Shown piece after piece: positions 4,919 to 5,046 of a stretch of DNA of 5,046 nucleotides. The notes beneath the pieces are model-generated. The model was not told the origin of the DNA and searched no databases. It saw only the letters and a program-made list of their open reading frames with translations. The first letter of the stretch is position 1. The number at the start of each line of letters is the position of its first letter. The DNA lies in assembly GCA_003447895.1 (NCBI GenBank), contig DLYC01000221.1, forward strand, positions 1 through 5,046, read 5' to 3'. The stretch comes from Lachnospiraceae bacterium. GTDB taxonomy: Bacteria > Bacillota > Clostridia > Lachnospirales > Lachnospiraceae. The translations under genes and the position numbers were made by a program.

Positions 4919-4949
4919 CTGCCCCCGGATCTGTTTCCGGGGGCAGTTT
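4919..4949 (+). terminator. Terminator-like hairpin between the two thiolase genes
   Basis: CTGCCCCCGGA (4919-4929) pairs perfectly with TCCGGGGGCAG (4936-4946) in an 11-pair, very GC-rich stem with a 6-base loop. Only TTT, then CACT, follows, so the T-run is short. It would terminate some or most transcription from the first thiolase gene. No good promoter is seen between it and the next gene, so leaky termination that sets a lower level for the second gene is plausible. Confidence 0.65.
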
Positions 4950-4972
4950 CACTCCGCAAGCTATCACATTAC

Positions 4973-4978
4973 AGGAGG
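4973..4978 (+). promoter_or_regulatory. Ribosome binding site of the second thiolase gene
   Basis: AGGAGG lies 10 bases before the ATG at 4989, slightly farther than before the other genes in the window (5-8 bases). Confidence 0.8.
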
Positions 4979-4988
4979 ATATAGCAAA

Positions 4989-5046
4989 ATGAGCAAGAGA
5001 AGAGTTGTACTGGCAGGTGCATGCAGAACAGCGATCGGAACCATGG
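4989..5046 (+). CDS. Second thiolase (acetyl-CoA C-acetyltransferase family), N-terminal part
   Basis: Nineteen codons and one base are visible before the window ends, encoding [19 protein letters not shown]. Apart from the first few residues this is nearly the same as the first thiolase ([18 protein letters not shown]), so it is a tandem thiolase paralogue. The catalytic residues are outside the window, so its activity and whether it is intact cannot be judged. At DNA level the two starts differ at several synonymous positions (for example CTGGCAGGTGCATGCAGA here against TTGGCGGGTGCATGCCGT in the first gene), which argues against a very recent duplication or a repeat artefact. It may have a different chain-length preference, or be expressed at a different level or time. 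Confidence 0.85.
   Translation, partial: MSKRRVVLAGACRTAIGTM

Noticed and set aside
424..4967. Long open frames on the - strand opposite hbd, etfB, etfA and thl (up to about 439 codons)
   Set aside because: They mirror the real genes. The proteins are unlike any family, rich in Cys/Ser/Leu and lack ribosome binding sites. They stay open because the sense genes rarely use codons that read as stops on the other strand.
1..5046. CRISPR array, tRNA, rRNA, insertion sequence or novel defence system
   Set aside because: No regularly spaced repeats, no tRNA-like cloverleaf, no transposase or terminal inverted repeats, and every substantial gene is a known butyrate-pathway enzyme.

Overview
The window is part of a butyrate (butanoyl-CoA) fermentation locus, the acetyl-CoA to crotonyl-CoA to butyryl-CoA pathway, from what looks like an anaerobic member of the Clostridia (Bacillota). 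This rests on the gene set, on proteins that closely resemble clostridial Crt, Hbd, EtfB, EtfA and Thl, on strong AGGAGG ribosome binding sites before every complete gene, and on sigma-A-type promoters. Base composition is mixed (roughly half G+C in the genes, more A+T around the promoters), so this is not one of the very A+T-rich Clostridium species. I cannot name a genus.

All genes are on the + strand. Layout: 3' end of crt (enoyl-CoA hydratase/crotonase, 1-300); a 150-base gap with a hairpin and a possible promoter; hbd (3-hydroxybutyryl-CoA dehydrogenase, 451-1332); a 247-base gap full of inverted repeats with a candidate promoter; etfB and etfA (electron transfer flavoprotein, 1580-2383 and 2398-3405), 14 bases apart and surely co-transcribed; a clear transcription terminator (3428-3464); a 299-base intergenic region with two tandem promoters, the upstream one overlapped by a Rex-like operator; a complete thiolase gene (3705-4883); a terminator-like hairpin; and the first 19 codons of a second, closely similar thiolase running off the end.

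Together the genes condense two acetyl-CoA to acetoacetyl-CoA (Thl), reduce it to 3-hydroxybutyryl-CoA (Hbd), dehydrate that to crotonyl-CoA (Crt), and carry electrons for crotonyl-CoA reduction (EtfAB). The last step needs butyryl-CoA dehydrogenase (bcd). In many butyrate producers bcd lies immediately upstream of etfB, but here that position holds a non-coding, structured gap. So bcd must be upstream of the window or elsewhere, or EtfAB serves another acyl-CoA dehydrogenase.

The pathway itself is well known and I see no undescribed enzyme system. The parts most worth a second look are regulatory: the Rex-like site and tandem promoters before thl, the cluster of inverted repeats between hbd and etfB, and the tandem thiolase genes separated by a terminator-like hairpin.
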